Assembly (NCBI GenBank): GCA_023213395.1
Contig: CM041465.1
Location: 178,567,741 to 178,631,740, forward strand
Direction: 5' to 3'
From: Cycas panzhihuaensis
Lineage: Eukaryota > Cycadophyta
Length of the DNA stretch: 64,000 nt
The notes under the pieces: model-generated
What the model saw: the letters and a program-made list of their open reading frames with translations, nothing else
What the model was told of the DNA's origin: nothing
Databases searched by the model: none
Position numbers and translations under genes: made by a program
Shown: positions 43,139 to 54,279 of the stretch, piece after piece
Layout: each line of letters opens with the position of its first letter
Position numbering within the stretch: position 1 is the first letter of the stretch

Positions 43139-45686
43139 TGGACGCGTTACTACGGGATAACTACCTAACTGATAGGTGTAAGAGAGGGTGAGTGGTGGAA
43201 TGATGAAAGGTGGGACCTAAAAGGTGGGTAACTACCACGCAGCGCCCGTCGCCGGAGCGAGTTCGGGGTCTGCAATGGAGTGTGGCTACTATCGGGTGGC
43301 CCTTCACCGCTTCGAGGAAGGGGTGGAGGTGCGTAGGGCAACCCAGAGTTGACTGAATAGGACCCTCCCACCCTTGGGTGGCCGGGGGAAGAGAAGGCCT
43401 AATGGAGACAAAGCCAAGAGCAATCCTACACAACTAACTCGATACACGAGTGATGCTGGAAGCAAGGCACTCGTGTGGTCAAAGGGCGAAGAGGAAAGGT
43501 AGGGGAGAGAAGGACTCCTACAATCTTCCCTACGAATGATAAAGATGCATGAAACAAGATAAAAGAATCACAAACAAGCACCAAACCAATTTTTCCCTTT
43601 TAATCCTTCAATGTACTAATTACTACGAAAGAAATAAAAGGAAAAAAGAGAGGGTAGCGGAGGGGAACGAATGTGCACCGGAGCGAAGGCGCATGAGACA
43701 AGTAACCTTCCAGAGGGGCGTCTAACCACTCCATACGACGTACTAGATGCGAGGTATTGCGATGGACGAAGAGGGGGCTTCCTTACCTTCCCCGGAAAAT
43801 CAAATGCAAAACCAAGAAAGAAAAGAAGCACCAACTAAGAAACGAAATAACATGAAAACATAACACATATGAAGGTGCTTACCGGTAGCTAGGCCCACGG
43901 GCGACGCGCCCCACGCTTCCCAAGTATCTGCAAGCAATCGTGGTCTCTTTCTCTTCCCGACGGAAGAGCACTAACATGCAACACAAAAACTCTAACAATA
44001 TATGGCTAAATAGCGCAAACAAGAATTTGAATATACATGCATTAGTACTAATCCAACAATCAAAGTATCAAAAGAAAGTGACCAAAGTGAAAGTAAATGA
44101 CTGGGTAAGCCTCGGAGTGGCCTACCTCCCGCAAGTGATGCCCAAACCTCCCCCCAAGAGCCACGAGGTAGCGAGGGGAAAGTCAAGAACAAGAGCTGGA
44201 AAATGGCAGCAAAAAGGGGCAAGGAAGGCCCAAGGGAACCCACGGCGAACCGGGATGCTATGAGGAGCAAACCGGGTGACCCGGGGAAGAAAGGTGAAGC
44301 GAGGAACCAGAAGTTGGGACTTATGTGTGATGCCCAACCCAAGCAAAGGCCCCAAATCAGTCCGCAACTTGTGATGTCACCGGGTTTGGGCAACCCAAGG
44401 GAGCCTTCAAACCCTTGTTTGCAAGCCAAGGGCAGCACGGGGCAAGAGGGAGGTTTTGGAGGGCTAAGAGCCGCCTAGGGAGCGTGGAAGGTGGTACGGA
44501 ATCCACCCAGCTCCTCCCCAAAACCTATGCAACCCTCCACACCGCTGCCTTGACAAAGAACGCAGTAAGGAGCATAGGGAGAGTGGTATAACTTTCAAAA
44601 GGGAGGACAACCAACCTCAAGCAACAAGTAAGAGCAAACAGTCAAGCGTGAAAACCACAAGGAAAACAAGCATAAACAAGGAATACCTGGAGAGAAGAGG
44701 CAAGGGATTTACCTCAGCCAAAGGATACGGGAGAGGGACCGATAAATCACCAGATCTCAAGTAGAGCGTGTTTGAGGCCCTGCTACGAGGTGTGACGAGA
44801 AACACCGCACTTGGGGCGCTTATGGACCGCCTGGTGAAGACCTACTGACACCACTTCAAAGGGGCCCTCCAAGGTGCTTGAGGAGCCGGGAGAATGTCTC
44901 ACCACGCCAAAGGAGAGTCTGTCAGATGAAGGGTGCAGGTCCAGTTGATGCAGCAAACAGCAGAGAGAAGCAGAGCAGGAGAGTGTTTCCTTGAGAGCAA
45001 TTCCAAAAGTCAGCCAAAAGATCCTTGAAAATGAGCCAAAAAGGGTTTAAGTATTCAAGCAAAACCCTAAAGCGTGTGATTAGGGCGCAGCTAGAAGAGA
45101 AATAAAGCGCGAGCCACGTGGCAGTTTTGTAATAAATGCGAAATTGCCACCATGATTTTAAAAACAATTGAGATAATCAGATCACGGAATATTCATGCAT
45201 CACTATCATGGCATCGCTTAAAAATTCGCCAGACGCACCTAGGGCTGAAAATGGGGCCCACCAACCACCCAGTTGAAGGGCAGACCGAAAAGGCTGACAT
45301 AACGCTAAAACGCCTACCCGGAAGCAAACAAGCCAACAAAACGGGTCCAAAGGAGTAAAAATAGGGCTCGAGTGGGGTGGCAAGTTGGCTAAACGATGAT
45401 GAGTCATCACACCAAGTGAGGTGGCGCAAACCTAGTGGATCCCGGAGCGAGGAGGGCGATGCGAAGTAATACGGCCACTGTGGTGCCACATTCGCTGGGA
45501 GTGTGCCCCTGCTATAGTCGTCATAGGCTAAAATAGGTGTGGACGACTACAAGGTCGCCCACAAAGTCATACACATGCAGATACGCAAGCAAACATCCAG
45601 TAGAAGAAAGCGATGATAATGCGAGAGACGTACCTGCACTTACCTAAGTCGGTGATTCCGTATCCATTCCCAGAAGCCGGGAAACA
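43139..45686 (-). repeat. element B LTR, right copy (5' LTR in element sense)
   Basis: Begins TGGACGCGTTACTACGGG and ends CCGGGAAACA before CTTTG. Compared with the left copy the differences are mostly 1-6 base indels around CG-rich words (for example GCGCCTCGTGCGCCGGAG in the left copy against GCGCCCGTCGCCGGAG here). Confidence 0.9.
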
Positions 45687-45691
45687 CTTTG
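45687..45691. repeat. target-site duplication of element B, right
   Basis: CTTTG, identical to 29483-29487. Confidence 0.85.
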
Positions 45692-46120
45692 TTATCGTGG
45701 CCTTATAATATAACACTAAATTATGGTTTGGTTTTTTCCCCCTCCTCATGATGATGTGGACAGTGCATAGTGTTATTAGATGTAAGACTTTGATGATTGT
45801 TAATTAATCCAAGCTATTGTTTGCTTGCCTTCCATTAATGCTATCAACATCTTATGGACAAGATTGGGACAATTTTTTAAACTTTCTAGTAATATTAGTT
45901 GGTTATAGTAGCTAAGACTTCCCAAGTCCACCTCCTTTAGGTGTTAATAATGTAATTAGTCTTTTCCATATTCCAAATTATGATAATTATGGAAGTTTTA
46001 GCCCATCACACCATGCTATCCTTTTTAAGAAAGTTGTGAATAGCCCTACCATGTTTATTCACTTCTTTCTTCTTATTAATCAAAGAATATTTAGCTTCAT
46101 GAATATCTTATTTATTGTTA
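45692..46120. other. AT-rich DNA between elements B and C
   Basis: About 430 bp, no open frame or repeat recognised. Confidence 0.5.
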
Positions 46121-46125
46121 AATAC
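46121..46125. repeat. target-site duplication of element C, left
   Basis: AATAC before the LTR start TGTTAG; identical to 53457-53461. Confidence 0.85.
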
Positions 46126-46391
46126 TGTTAGAAAATATTAATATTATCTTATAATGTTTCATTTATAATATTCTTTTAATAAAGTTCACTTTATAATATT
46201 AATGTACTATTAATAAATTGTATGATTTGTTGAAATGGACAACCACTTATTTCAATGAACCCCTATTAACCTTAATAGATTCCTTCCTACATTCTTGGGG
46301 GTTGGGTTGACTAGGTAATGTAGGGTAGGTTAGTTGGATATGAAGACAGAGGACGAGATCCTAAGATCCTCATCATCATCATTCTATAAAG

Positions 46392-46427
<36 letters not shown>

Positions 46428-46580
46428 AAATATTATATTTAGGAGGTGGTTTTTTATCCCCACTAGGGGATTTTCCACCTGTCATCTTTGGTGAAATTAT
46501 ATTTCATTTATATCGTACAAATTTGTGATAATATTTGTTGATTAGTATGTTATATGTTTAATATAACCCTCTCTCTAATA
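46126..46580 (+). repeat. 5' LTR of element C
   Basis: Starts TGTTAGAAAATATTAATATT and ends CTCTCTAATA, aligned with 53022-53456. It differs by substitutions and by a TTA microsatellite expanded at 46392-46427. Confidence 0.9.
46392..46427 (+). repeat. (TTA)n microsatellite in 5' LTR of element C
   Basis: About 11 TTA units. The 3' LTR has only two or three at the same place (about 53282-53290), so expansion happened after insertion. Confidence 0.9.
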
Positions 46581-46592
46581 TGGTATCAAAGC
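46581..46592 (+). other. primer binding site of element C
   Basis: TGGTATCAAAGC directly follows the 5' LTR; it matches the initiator-Met-tRNA type primer site of plant copia elements with one change. Confidence 0.8.
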
Positions 46593-46949
46593 AGGGTATA
46601 ATAGGGTTGCTCAAAAATTTCGTAATAGGTTCTACTATTAAACCTTCTCATGTAATGTTTTTTTTAAATAAAAAAAATATTGAAACAAATAGAACCAAAA
46701 TATATAATTTGTTGAAATTAAAAAGTACTTAAAATTTTTATTATTATGTAAACAAAATTGTACATCTTTTAAGGTCTACATAAGACTAGAATATATACAA
46801 AAATTAAACAAGCATTAGGGCATCAAAAGCTAAAAATGGAACCCCTATTACAATTGCTCACAATGGCTTAATTTTTCATCCCTCATTTGCATTCTAACCC
46901 TACCAGATAACGAGTCTACCCCATTTTCTCCCTCGACTCTATATTTGAT
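46593..46949. other. leader of element C before the CCT6 fragment
   Basis: AT-rich, no coding domain recognised on either strand. It may contain diverged host sequence flanking the captured exon. Confidence 0.4.
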
Positions 46950-47288
46950 CCAAGAACATCAGGATGTAAATCATCAACAGAACTAACAACCTCCCTGCCA
47001 CAACCTAGAACCAATCACCCCATGTTCTAACTCTTTAACCTTTTCTTTTAAAGCTACAATCCCTTCTTTTACAAGAAGATCCAGTGAAATAGTGTTTATT
47101 CCCTTTTGGTTGATAACAACAAAGTTGTAGCCAGCTCTATCATAAACCTTCTTCTTAATGCCAATGATCTTTTGAACTTTCTTATCTACTTGTTCTTTTT
47201 CTATTGCAACCAGATAGAACACCCCACTAAGATAAATCTGAGTTGCATTTGTGCATAGATGAAAGTCTATTAAAGCCACCATAAACAA
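46950..47288 (-). pseudogene. CCT6: fragment of T-complex protein 1 subunit zeta (CCT6)
   Basis: The minus strand reads EKEQVDKKVQKIIGIKKKVY, then YNFVVINQKGINTISLDLLV and KEGIVAL. This is the CCT-zeta segment preceding the apical-domain end, where family members have F-V-V-I-N-Q-K-G-I-D-x-x-S-L-D-L-L-A-x-E-G-I-I-A-L-R-R. After a one-base frame change near 47010 it continues VLGCGREVVSSVDDLHPDVL, again matching CCT-zeta (L-A-C-G-G-E-A-x-x-S-V-D-D-L). CCT-zeta is a subunit of the cytosolic chaperonin that folds actin and tubulin. About 110 codons are present, antisense to the surrounding copia element, so this is a captured or inserted fragment. No poly(A) tail or complete gene was found. Confidence 0.8.
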
Positions 47289-48770
47289 AAGAAATAGGAT
47301 TATATGATCTTAAAGCTAAGCAAATGCAAATAAAAAATTGCTCCAACTACACAGTCCTATAAATATTGAAAACCAAACCCTTTCTCATCAAAGCTGCAAA
47401 GAACTAGAGATACATAATAGACACGCCAAGAATTCTGTGCAAGGAACAATGTGGAGACAAAGAAGCTAAAAGGCCACATAGAACACATATACCTAGATGT
47501 AAAGACCTAAGACTATGCTATCTGTTTCCTTCTAAAGAGGGCGCTTCAGCCAATCTCGACCATTTAAAGAATAAGGATTGTGCAAAAGTCAGAGACGTAG
47601 AAACGAAGGGATAAATTGAATGCCTACACAGATGCACTTCAACATTAATGGAAGCCTAAACACCATGCCACTGTCAACTATAGAAGATAGATGCCATCAA
47701 AGTCTGTCATAGCCCTACAAACCCAAAAATTTGGGGAGAAATAAGGTGAAACCCTAAATTCTAAGGTATATAAGCTCGTGGATATAAAACTTTATTCAAA
47801 TCTCATTTAGTTCATTTTTTAATAGCGTAAAACTATTAAATCTAACTTATTAAAATTTTGGATCCATCACTTTATCTTTTATTTATTTATTTATAATGTT
47901 TTAACTTAATTAAATTAAATTGGATAGTTTTTTTAGGTTTGGCATTCGCTAACCCATTTTCTTGCTAGCCCCATGGTCACATCAACCCCCTATATGACCT
48001 TACTCAAATACTGAAAAAGGCTTAACCCCTATTTCACCTTTTTATTTTATAAATAAGGTACTTGTGCTTTTTTGAATATAACTTCTTCATCTGGAGTTGA
48101 AATCCAATTCCAAAAGATACGTCATCTTCCTAGTTCAAACACAGACATTCTGACTAGTCACTCGAGCCCTTTGGACGCCATTTTGACTTGTAAAATCTCA
48201 CTTGAAGTCAAGCTTCTAATCACAATTAGGTAAGTCAAGGTATGTGATTTTAATTCAAAATTTTCTTTACAATATTTTAAGTTTATTGCTTTAATTCAAT
48301 ATATATTTAATTATTTGATAAATTCATTACTAACTACATCATCTATTATATAATTATTAATTATTAATGCAATTTATTAAACATAATTAAATCATTATCA
48401 TTGATGCAAATGGTGATATAAACAAGCAATTTCTTATATGTTTGACTTAAATTCTCAAGTGTATGATTAAGATTTATATATCTTAATTATTGGCAATTAA
48501 TGTCTTAAGTGTTAAAGGGTTTATTTGTGTATTATTCATAAAATTTAATAATATATTTACATTTATACATGAACATTTACTTTACACTAAATTAATGATA
48601 ATTACATTCCATTAATATCAAATGTTATGATTACTTTAAATTCTACTTAATCTAGTTATTCTCCTTCTTGTTTTCTTCTTTATCCATCAAAGAGGATCTC
48701 TAGTCATAAGTTTTGTACCTATAATTACATTCATTCTAGGGACAACCTCCTATGCACCAATTTCAGTTTC
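47289..48770. other. element C, non-coding stretch between CCT6 fragment and gag
   Basis: No recognised domain. Part of it (to about 47800) may be flanking host DNA brought in with the CCT6 fragment, for example introns. From about 47800 it is very AT-rich and may be the original copia leader. Confidence 0.4.
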
Positions 48771-48778
48771 AAATGGCT

Positions 48779-49730
48779 TAAATTGTGCTAACTAGAAAGC
48801 TTGCATATTCTATCATCTAAAACAACAACAAATATGGCGATATGTTACAAGAGAATTTGTAAAACCTATAGACACAAAATTAAAAGCCTATATGATTTAT
48901 CTGATGAACTGTGATGGAGCCCTAGGTACCATCTTAACCTCTCTCTAGCCAGACATTAGTAGGCAATTCTTTGAAATAGATAATCTTGCCACAGTCTGGA
49001 ATTCACTCAAAGAAAAATATAACAAGGTTAATAAATAATAGTTACCCATTTTAAAACAACAAATATATGACTTAAATTATGAATATTTCTCAAAAGTTGA
49101 TGACTTCTTATCGAAACTTTAACTTATTAATAAAGACCTTAGAAATTACATCAAATCTTCAACCAAAGTAGGTGATAAAGTTGAAACTATCATTCATGGA
49201 AAAGATGAAGATATACGCGTTCGTCTTACCATCAATAAACACCTAAACAATTTAACCAATTCAAAACTACTAGGTAGCAGGCTGGTTATCCTCTAATTAC
49301 ATTCAATCAGCTAACAAATAAGTTAGTTGAATACCAGACAATGTTAGTTTAGACTGGAAAGTTACAAGATTCTTCACAGGCTCTTTTTTCTAAGTCAAAA
49401 CTACTAAACAAGTTTGAACATCATAACAACTATCAAATTAATCATAACAGCAATACTCAGTTCTAAAAACCTCATAAAGGTTCTTCTTCTTCTTCAATTA
49501 ATTTTTATTATAATACTATGTATTCTGGACCATTGAAAATTTAGAATACCTCTAAATAGTCATTCCAAAAAGAGAATACTATAAACTCTAATTCTAATCA
49601 GAATGTCAGTTGTGCTTACTACCACAAAAGGAGCATACCATTAACATCTATAGAAATAAAATTACTTTTGAAGCTTGGAAAGCTTCTAAGGGGATCTAAT
49701 CACGATCCCATAATCTTAACTGTTTTCTAA
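48779..49730 (+). pseudogene. Ty1/copia gag, element C
   Basis: One frame reads WRYVTREFVKPIDTKLKAYM, then DNLATVWNSLKEKYNKVNK and LKQQIYDLNYEYFSKVDDFL (about 48835-49120), the UBN2-type helical gag pattern of plant copia elements. The C-terminal part (49300-49700) is Asn/Ser-rich with many stops. A zinc knuckle could not be read. Confidence 0.75.
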
Positions 49731-49739
49731 CTGCTATCA

Positions 49740-49975
49740 CATCTACCTTTTCATCCCTAACTGTTTAGCCACCTAAGTGGATTCTTGATTCTAGTGCATC
49801 CCATTATATGATGGAACACCAAGAATACTTGTCAATATACCATTCTAAGCTTAACTCTAAAGACAAAATTTCTTTCAAAAGCAGCTCTTAACTGAAAGTC
49901 AAAGGAATAGGAGATGTTTCTTTGAAAGATAGTTTTATCAAAGACATTTTTTACATTCTTAGATTATTACCAAAT
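49740..49975 (+). pseudogene. Ty1/copia protease, element C
   Basis: WILDSSASHYMMEHQEYLSI begins at 49778. Plant copia proteases have W-I-L/I-D-S-G-A-S-x-H-M here, so the active-site Gly has become Ser (Asp codon at 49787-49789 kept). The domain continues with KVKGIGDVSLKDSFIKDIFY. It lies between gag and integrase as usual for copia. Confidence 0.75.
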
Positions 49976-50089
49976 CTTTTTTTAGTTTATCAATTTTGCT
50001 AGAAAGATCTCGTTATTAAATTCTGGAAAGATAAACTTGTCATTAAATAACCTTTAAACAAGTTTAATTCAGTTGCTTCAAGACCTGTC

Positions 50090-51060
50090 AATCATAAAAT
50101 AGGTCTCTATAACCTAACAAACCTATAACATTCTAAAACGAAATCTTTTAGTGCCTTTATAGCTAAATCTAACCCAATTAGTAAGCTATAGTATGCTCGA
50201 TTTGACCATATAGGCTATGACAAACTTAAGTATTTAAACAAGCATGATATGGTATATGGACTTTCCCCTCTAACCATTGTCTATGGTGTTTGCGAAGTAT
50301 GTACACATAGATCTTTTTCAACATCAAACCCCATTTAAAGTAAAAGTTCCACTCAAAATCATTCATTCTGACATTTGTAATTCCTTCCAAGTACCTTCAT
50401 ACTCTAGAAGTTGCTACTTTATCACTTTTATCAATATTTTTTTAAGGAAATATTGGGTTTATATGCTCAAAATAAGAAATCATGTATTTGACATCTTTAT
50501 TAAGTTTAAAATGTTAGTTGAAAACTAAATTAACTCTAAAATAAAAATCTTTAGGTCTAATAATGCTAAAGAATATTTAAATAACATGTTTACTTCATAC
50601 TGTAAAGACACAAAATATGATTTTAGTATTCCATTACCTATATCCCTCAACATAACGATGTTACTGAATGCAAGAACCATACCCTTATAGAGATGACCAA
50701 ATGCATGATACATGCAAAAGGTCTTGATCCAAAGCTATGGGTTGAAGCAATAGCTTGCTCTAACTATCTTTTAAAGCATTTACTCTATAAGTATTTATAG
50801 AAGATTATGCTAGAATGGAAGTGCTTTGGTCATAAGTCTTTTATAAAATACCTTAGAATCTTTGGAAGTATTGCTTGGGGGTATGTTCTAAAAGAAAATT
50901 AATAAAAACTCAACCCCAAAAGTTCTAAATTTATTTTTGTTGGTTATAACGAAGAAAGTAAAGCCTACAGACTACTTAATCTAATTATGCATAACATTTT
51001 AATCTTATATGATGTTATATTTAATGAAGAAAGATCTTCATTAAAAACCACTTATATAGA
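50090..51060 (+). pseudogene. Ty1/copia integrase, element C
   Basis: The zinc region shows ARFDHIGYDKLKYLNK and VCEVCTHRSFS (about 50190-50310). The core reads IIHSDICNSFQVPSYSRSCY with the first Asp, but the second is FRSNNAKEY (relatives have T/S-D-N), an Asp-to-Asn change. The third is YIPQHNDVTECKNHTLIEMT with Glu kept. Frame changes separate these pieces. The catalytic triad is therefore broken. Confidence 0.75.
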
Positions 51061-51239
51061 ACTTCCTGTCAAGAACCCATTAACTAATACTTATCTAAAA
51101 GATCATTCAAATATACAAGCAGATAGTGAAGCAATTGATAGCTTAACTCCACAAGTCTAGAACTAGACCTTAAGTGAATCTAGTATATCTAAACCATCAA
51201 ATCAAACATCTACTTTAAATAAATCAAATTCTATTGATT

Positions 51240-52330
51240 AACCTTTAACTTCTGATGCTTTAAGAAACAAATAGCTAGTTTGGGCTCAAAAAACCCTTTC
51301 AGCTATTGGTTTTGAAGTTGGCAATCCATTGAATACCAGAAGAACTTGTTCCCAGAAACTTCAAGCTAATTTTGCTCTAATGGCCAAAGTCATAGCCAGT
51401 GATGACCTAAAAACCTTTAAAAAAGCAAGCAACAATCTCATATAGCAGTAAGCCATACTAGTTGAATTCAATACTCTTAAAAAGAATTTAACTTGGGATC
51501 TAGTTACTCTCCCCCTAAGAAAGAACTTGATAAACTATAAATAGGTTTACTAAACAAAATATAACTCAAAAGGAGTAATTGAAAAATATAAGGCTCATTT
51601 AGTAACCAAAGGTTTCTCTTAAGTTGACAATATCGATTATACTAGAACTTTTACTTATGTAGCTAAGATGAACATAATCAAAACCATCATCACGTTAGCA
51701 ACTAAATTTGGCTAGTAGATTCATTAGATGGATATTGAAAGCACCTTCCTAAATAATAATCTTAAGGAAAAAATATATATGAAACAATCCCTTGGTTTTG
51801 TTTATAATCATAATCATGTTTATAAGTTTAAAAAATCATTGTATGGTCTTAAACAAGCTTCTCGAGCTTAATACACTAAAATTGATGACTATCTTTTATA
51901 GAATGGATACATTAAGTGTATTAGTGATCCCGATCTTTATTTTCTAAGAGAAGATGATACCATTACTATCCTAATTATGTATGTAGATTATATAATCATA
52001 ATTGGATCTTTAATCTTTAATATTTAATAATTAAAATATATTTTAATAAATAACTTTTAAATGATAAACTTAGGTATGTTACACTACTTTCTAGCTCTAC
52101 AAATTTATCAATCTGAGTCTGAAATCACTATTTCATAACTTAAATATATTCTTAACCTAATAAAAAGGTTTAATATGGAAAATACCAAACCAGCTTCAAA
52201 TCTTTTATAATCAGGTATGAATTTAATTACCGATTTTCAAACACTATTATATGATCCTGCAACGTATTGTCAGCTCATAGGTAGTATTATTTACATAACC
52301 CACACTCGCTTCAACATATCTTATGTTGTT
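51240..52330 (+). pseudogene. Ty1/copia reverse transcriptase, element C
   Basis: KYKAHLVTKGFS, TFTYVAKMNIIKTIITLATK, MDIESTFLNNNLKEKIYMKQ and VYKFKKSLYGLKQASRA are in the order expected of copia RT (51580-51870). The active site is YVDYIIIIGS near 51980, where a functional enzyme has Y-V-D-D, so the second catalytic Asp is lost. Roughly a dozen Gln or Trp positions are now stops. Confidence 0.85.
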
Positions 52331-52439
52331 GTCTTGAGTTCTAGATATATACAAAAGTATCATGAATCATATTAAAAAGTAGTCAAACAGATTTTATGGT
52401 ATTTACAAGGTATAATATTCTATGGTCTAACATATAATT

Positions 52440-52934
52440 ATTGTAATTTTAACTTATAATTAACAGGATAGATTCTGATTGGGCAAGAGACTCTGATGAT
52501 CGTAAATCTATAGTCGATTGCATTTTTTTTTAGATTCCTCACCAATCACTTGGTATATGAAAAAAATGCAAGCATTGGTCTTATCTATGACTGAAGCTAA
52601 ATATCGAGCATTGGTTAAAACTAGTAAAGAATCACTCTAGATTAAGGCTCTATTAACTAAGCTTGGTTTATTTCATAACTTTTCCATTAAAATTAATGTT
52701 GATAATCAAGGTGTAATATCTATAGCTCCTAATCTTATTGTGCATTCTAAGACAAAGCATATAGAATTACATCAGCATTTTATACATAATCTTGTAAATA
52801 ATAATACTATTAATCTAATTTATTGTCCTATAGATTTTCATATTGTAGATATCTTAACCAAGCATTTAACTAAAATCAAGTTTGTAAAGCTACGAAAATT
52901 ATTAAAGATTAATAAAGTCTTCATCAAAGGGTAA
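52440..52934 (+). pseudogene. Ty1/copia RNase H, element C
   Basis: IDSDWARDSDDRKSIVDCIF near 52465 has the D-x-D-W-A start. It continues SMTEAKYRALVKTSKESL, INVDNQGVISIAPNLIVHSK and the open segment 52740-52934 (HSKTKHIELHQHFIHNLV, then HIVDILTKHLTKIKF). The Asp, Glu and D-N contexts are visible, and the I-E-x-x-x-H-F-I and D-I-L-T-K end motifs are typical of copia RNase H. It ends at the TAA at 52932, about 80 bp before the polypurine tract. Confidence 0.8.
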
Positions 52935-53010
52935 TTACCATGCTGAAGTCTTCATCATCTTCTTTATTATCTTCTTCTATCTTCTATAGCATTTATTATA
53001 CAAAGATAAC

Positions 53011-53021
53011 ATTAAGGGGGA
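53011..53021 (+). other. polypurine tract of element C
   Basis: ATTAAGGGGGA immediately before the 3' LTR start TGTTAG. Confidence 0.75.
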
Positions 53022-53456
53022 TGTTAGAAAATATTAATATTATCTTATAATTTTCTTTTTATAAAGTTCACTTTATAATATTAATGTATTATTAATTAAT
53101 TATATGGTTCATTGAAATGGACAACCACGCATTTCAACGAACCCCTATCAACCTTGAAAGACTCCTTCCTACATTCTTGGGGGTTAGGTTAACCATGTAA
53201 TGTATGATAGGCTAGTTAGATACAAAGAGAGAGAATGAGATCCTAAGATCCTCATCATCATTCTGTAAAGTTTTTCATTTTTATTATTATAAAATATTAT
53301 ATTTAGGAGGTGGTTTTTTATCCCTACTAGGGGGTTTTCCACATGTCATCTCTGGTGTAATTATATTTCATTTATATTACTCAAATCTGTGAGAATTTTA
53401 CCGATAATATTTGTTGATTAATATGTTATATATTTACTATAACCCTTTCTCTAACA
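53022..53456 (+). repeat. 3' LTR of element C
   Basis: Starts TGTTAGAAAATATTAATATT and ends CTCTAACA; pairs with 46126-46580. Confidence 0.9.
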
Positions 53457-53461
53457 AATAC
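53457..53461. repeat. target-site duplication of element C, right
   Basis: AATAC, identical to 46121-46125. Confidence 0.85.
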
Positions 53462-53939
53462 TATTCCTAGTTTTATTGTTTAAGTCATGCAAAACTTATC
53501 TAACATGAAAATGATGATAGTAGTGGGAGAATTATGTAGTTTGTGCTAAATTACCTAAGCTCGATTATGGTTGTCATTACTCAATTTAAGTTTGAAATTG
53601 TGTGTTTGATCTTCCATATGCATGTCATTGGGTGGTCTAATTATATTATAAACTCTACACTCTGCCTTACTTCTTTAGGTTTCATTGAATGGATTTCTAA
53701 GATTGCCAAAATGTTAGTGAATAATATAAAGTTTATGTTAGAGATTTAGAAAGCTTATGTATCACTAACCAAAGAACTACTCTTTTGTTCTTAAGAGAGG
53801 TTTCAACTAGAAAGGGTTGTACCTTATAATGACTTTCAAGATTTAATATGTTCACCCTTTTCAGAAGAATATAGATAATCTAGAGGGTTCCTTATAATGT
53901 TGTTATACTAAAATCTAGATGGAAAGTGCATGTTGAGAT
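53462..53939. other. AT-rich DNA, nothing recognised
   Basis: About 480 bp between element C and the candidate LTR of copia fragment D. The short open frame 53543-53749 has no recognisable similarity. Confidence 0.45.
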
Positions 53940-54266
53940 TGTTAATAGAAGATATGTTAGAATAAGAGATTGAAAGTAAATGTGCTATAGAAAATGAATA
54001 ATACAAACTTACAAGCACAAAGAATAGCAAGATAAGAGACTAGTATTATTTCACAACTCACAGTCAATCAACTTCACTAATGAATGAATGAGTGGAGGCA
54101 ATAAATATAAATAAGAAACTCCATGATATGTCACATGAGCTCACATATATGTAAGTAAAGTTAAAGGCTAATGATAGAAAATAAGCACTACAATGGGTTT
54201 GAGAATTATAATATATAATATGAAGTCCAAAAGAAATGTCATAAATACCGATATAATGAATTAACA
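53940..54266 (-). repeat. candidate 3' LTR of copia fragment D
   Basis: TGTTAA at 53940 and TTAACA at 54261-54266 form inverted termini, and the segment lies just past the RNase H end of fragment D, where a 3' LTR is expected. No purine-rich tract is evident and the partner LTR is not in the window. Confidence 0.35.
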
Positions 54267-54279
54267 TTATTTTTAATAG

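Larger units (their letters stand above)
29488..45686 (-). mobile_element. Element B: giant Tat-type Ty3/gypsy retrotransposon with antisense PMD gene
   Basis: A complete minus-strand element of 16,199 bp, bounded by 2.5 kb LTRs (29488-32044 and 43139-45686) and a perfect CTTTG target duplication. A primer site lies at 43121-43137. It has the same domain order as element A, including the antisense PMD gene and the downstream archaeal-type RNase H. It keeps more CpG than A, so it looks younger by base composition. Yet most frames are broken by small deletions, many of them inside GC-rich words, and the two LTRs differ mainly by short indels. Either B has an unusual decay history or part of the indel load is consensus error. 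Confidence 0.9.
46126..53456 (+). mobile_element. Element C: Ty1/copia retrotransposon, degenerate, carrying a CCT6 fragment
   Basis: A 7.3 kb plus-strand element with LTRs at 46126-46580 and 53022-53456, target duplication AATAC, primer site TGGTATCAAAGC at 46581 and polypurine tract at 53011-53021. Gag, PR, INT, RT and RNase H follow in Ty1/copia order. Many Gln codons have become stops and two catalytic Asp positions are mutated. The 2.2 kb between primer site and gag is unusually long and contains an antisense fragment of host gene CCT6. Confidence 0.9.

Noticed and set aside
43992-44438. 148-codon minus-strand frame in element B right LTR, also present in part at 30348-30698
   Set aside because: It lies wholly inside the LTR and appears twice only because LTRs are duplicated; the frame is not kept at full length and has no domain.
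46334-46528. Plus frame with a poly-Tyr run
   Set aside because: The Tyr run is the TTA microsatellite read in frame; no start context or similarity.
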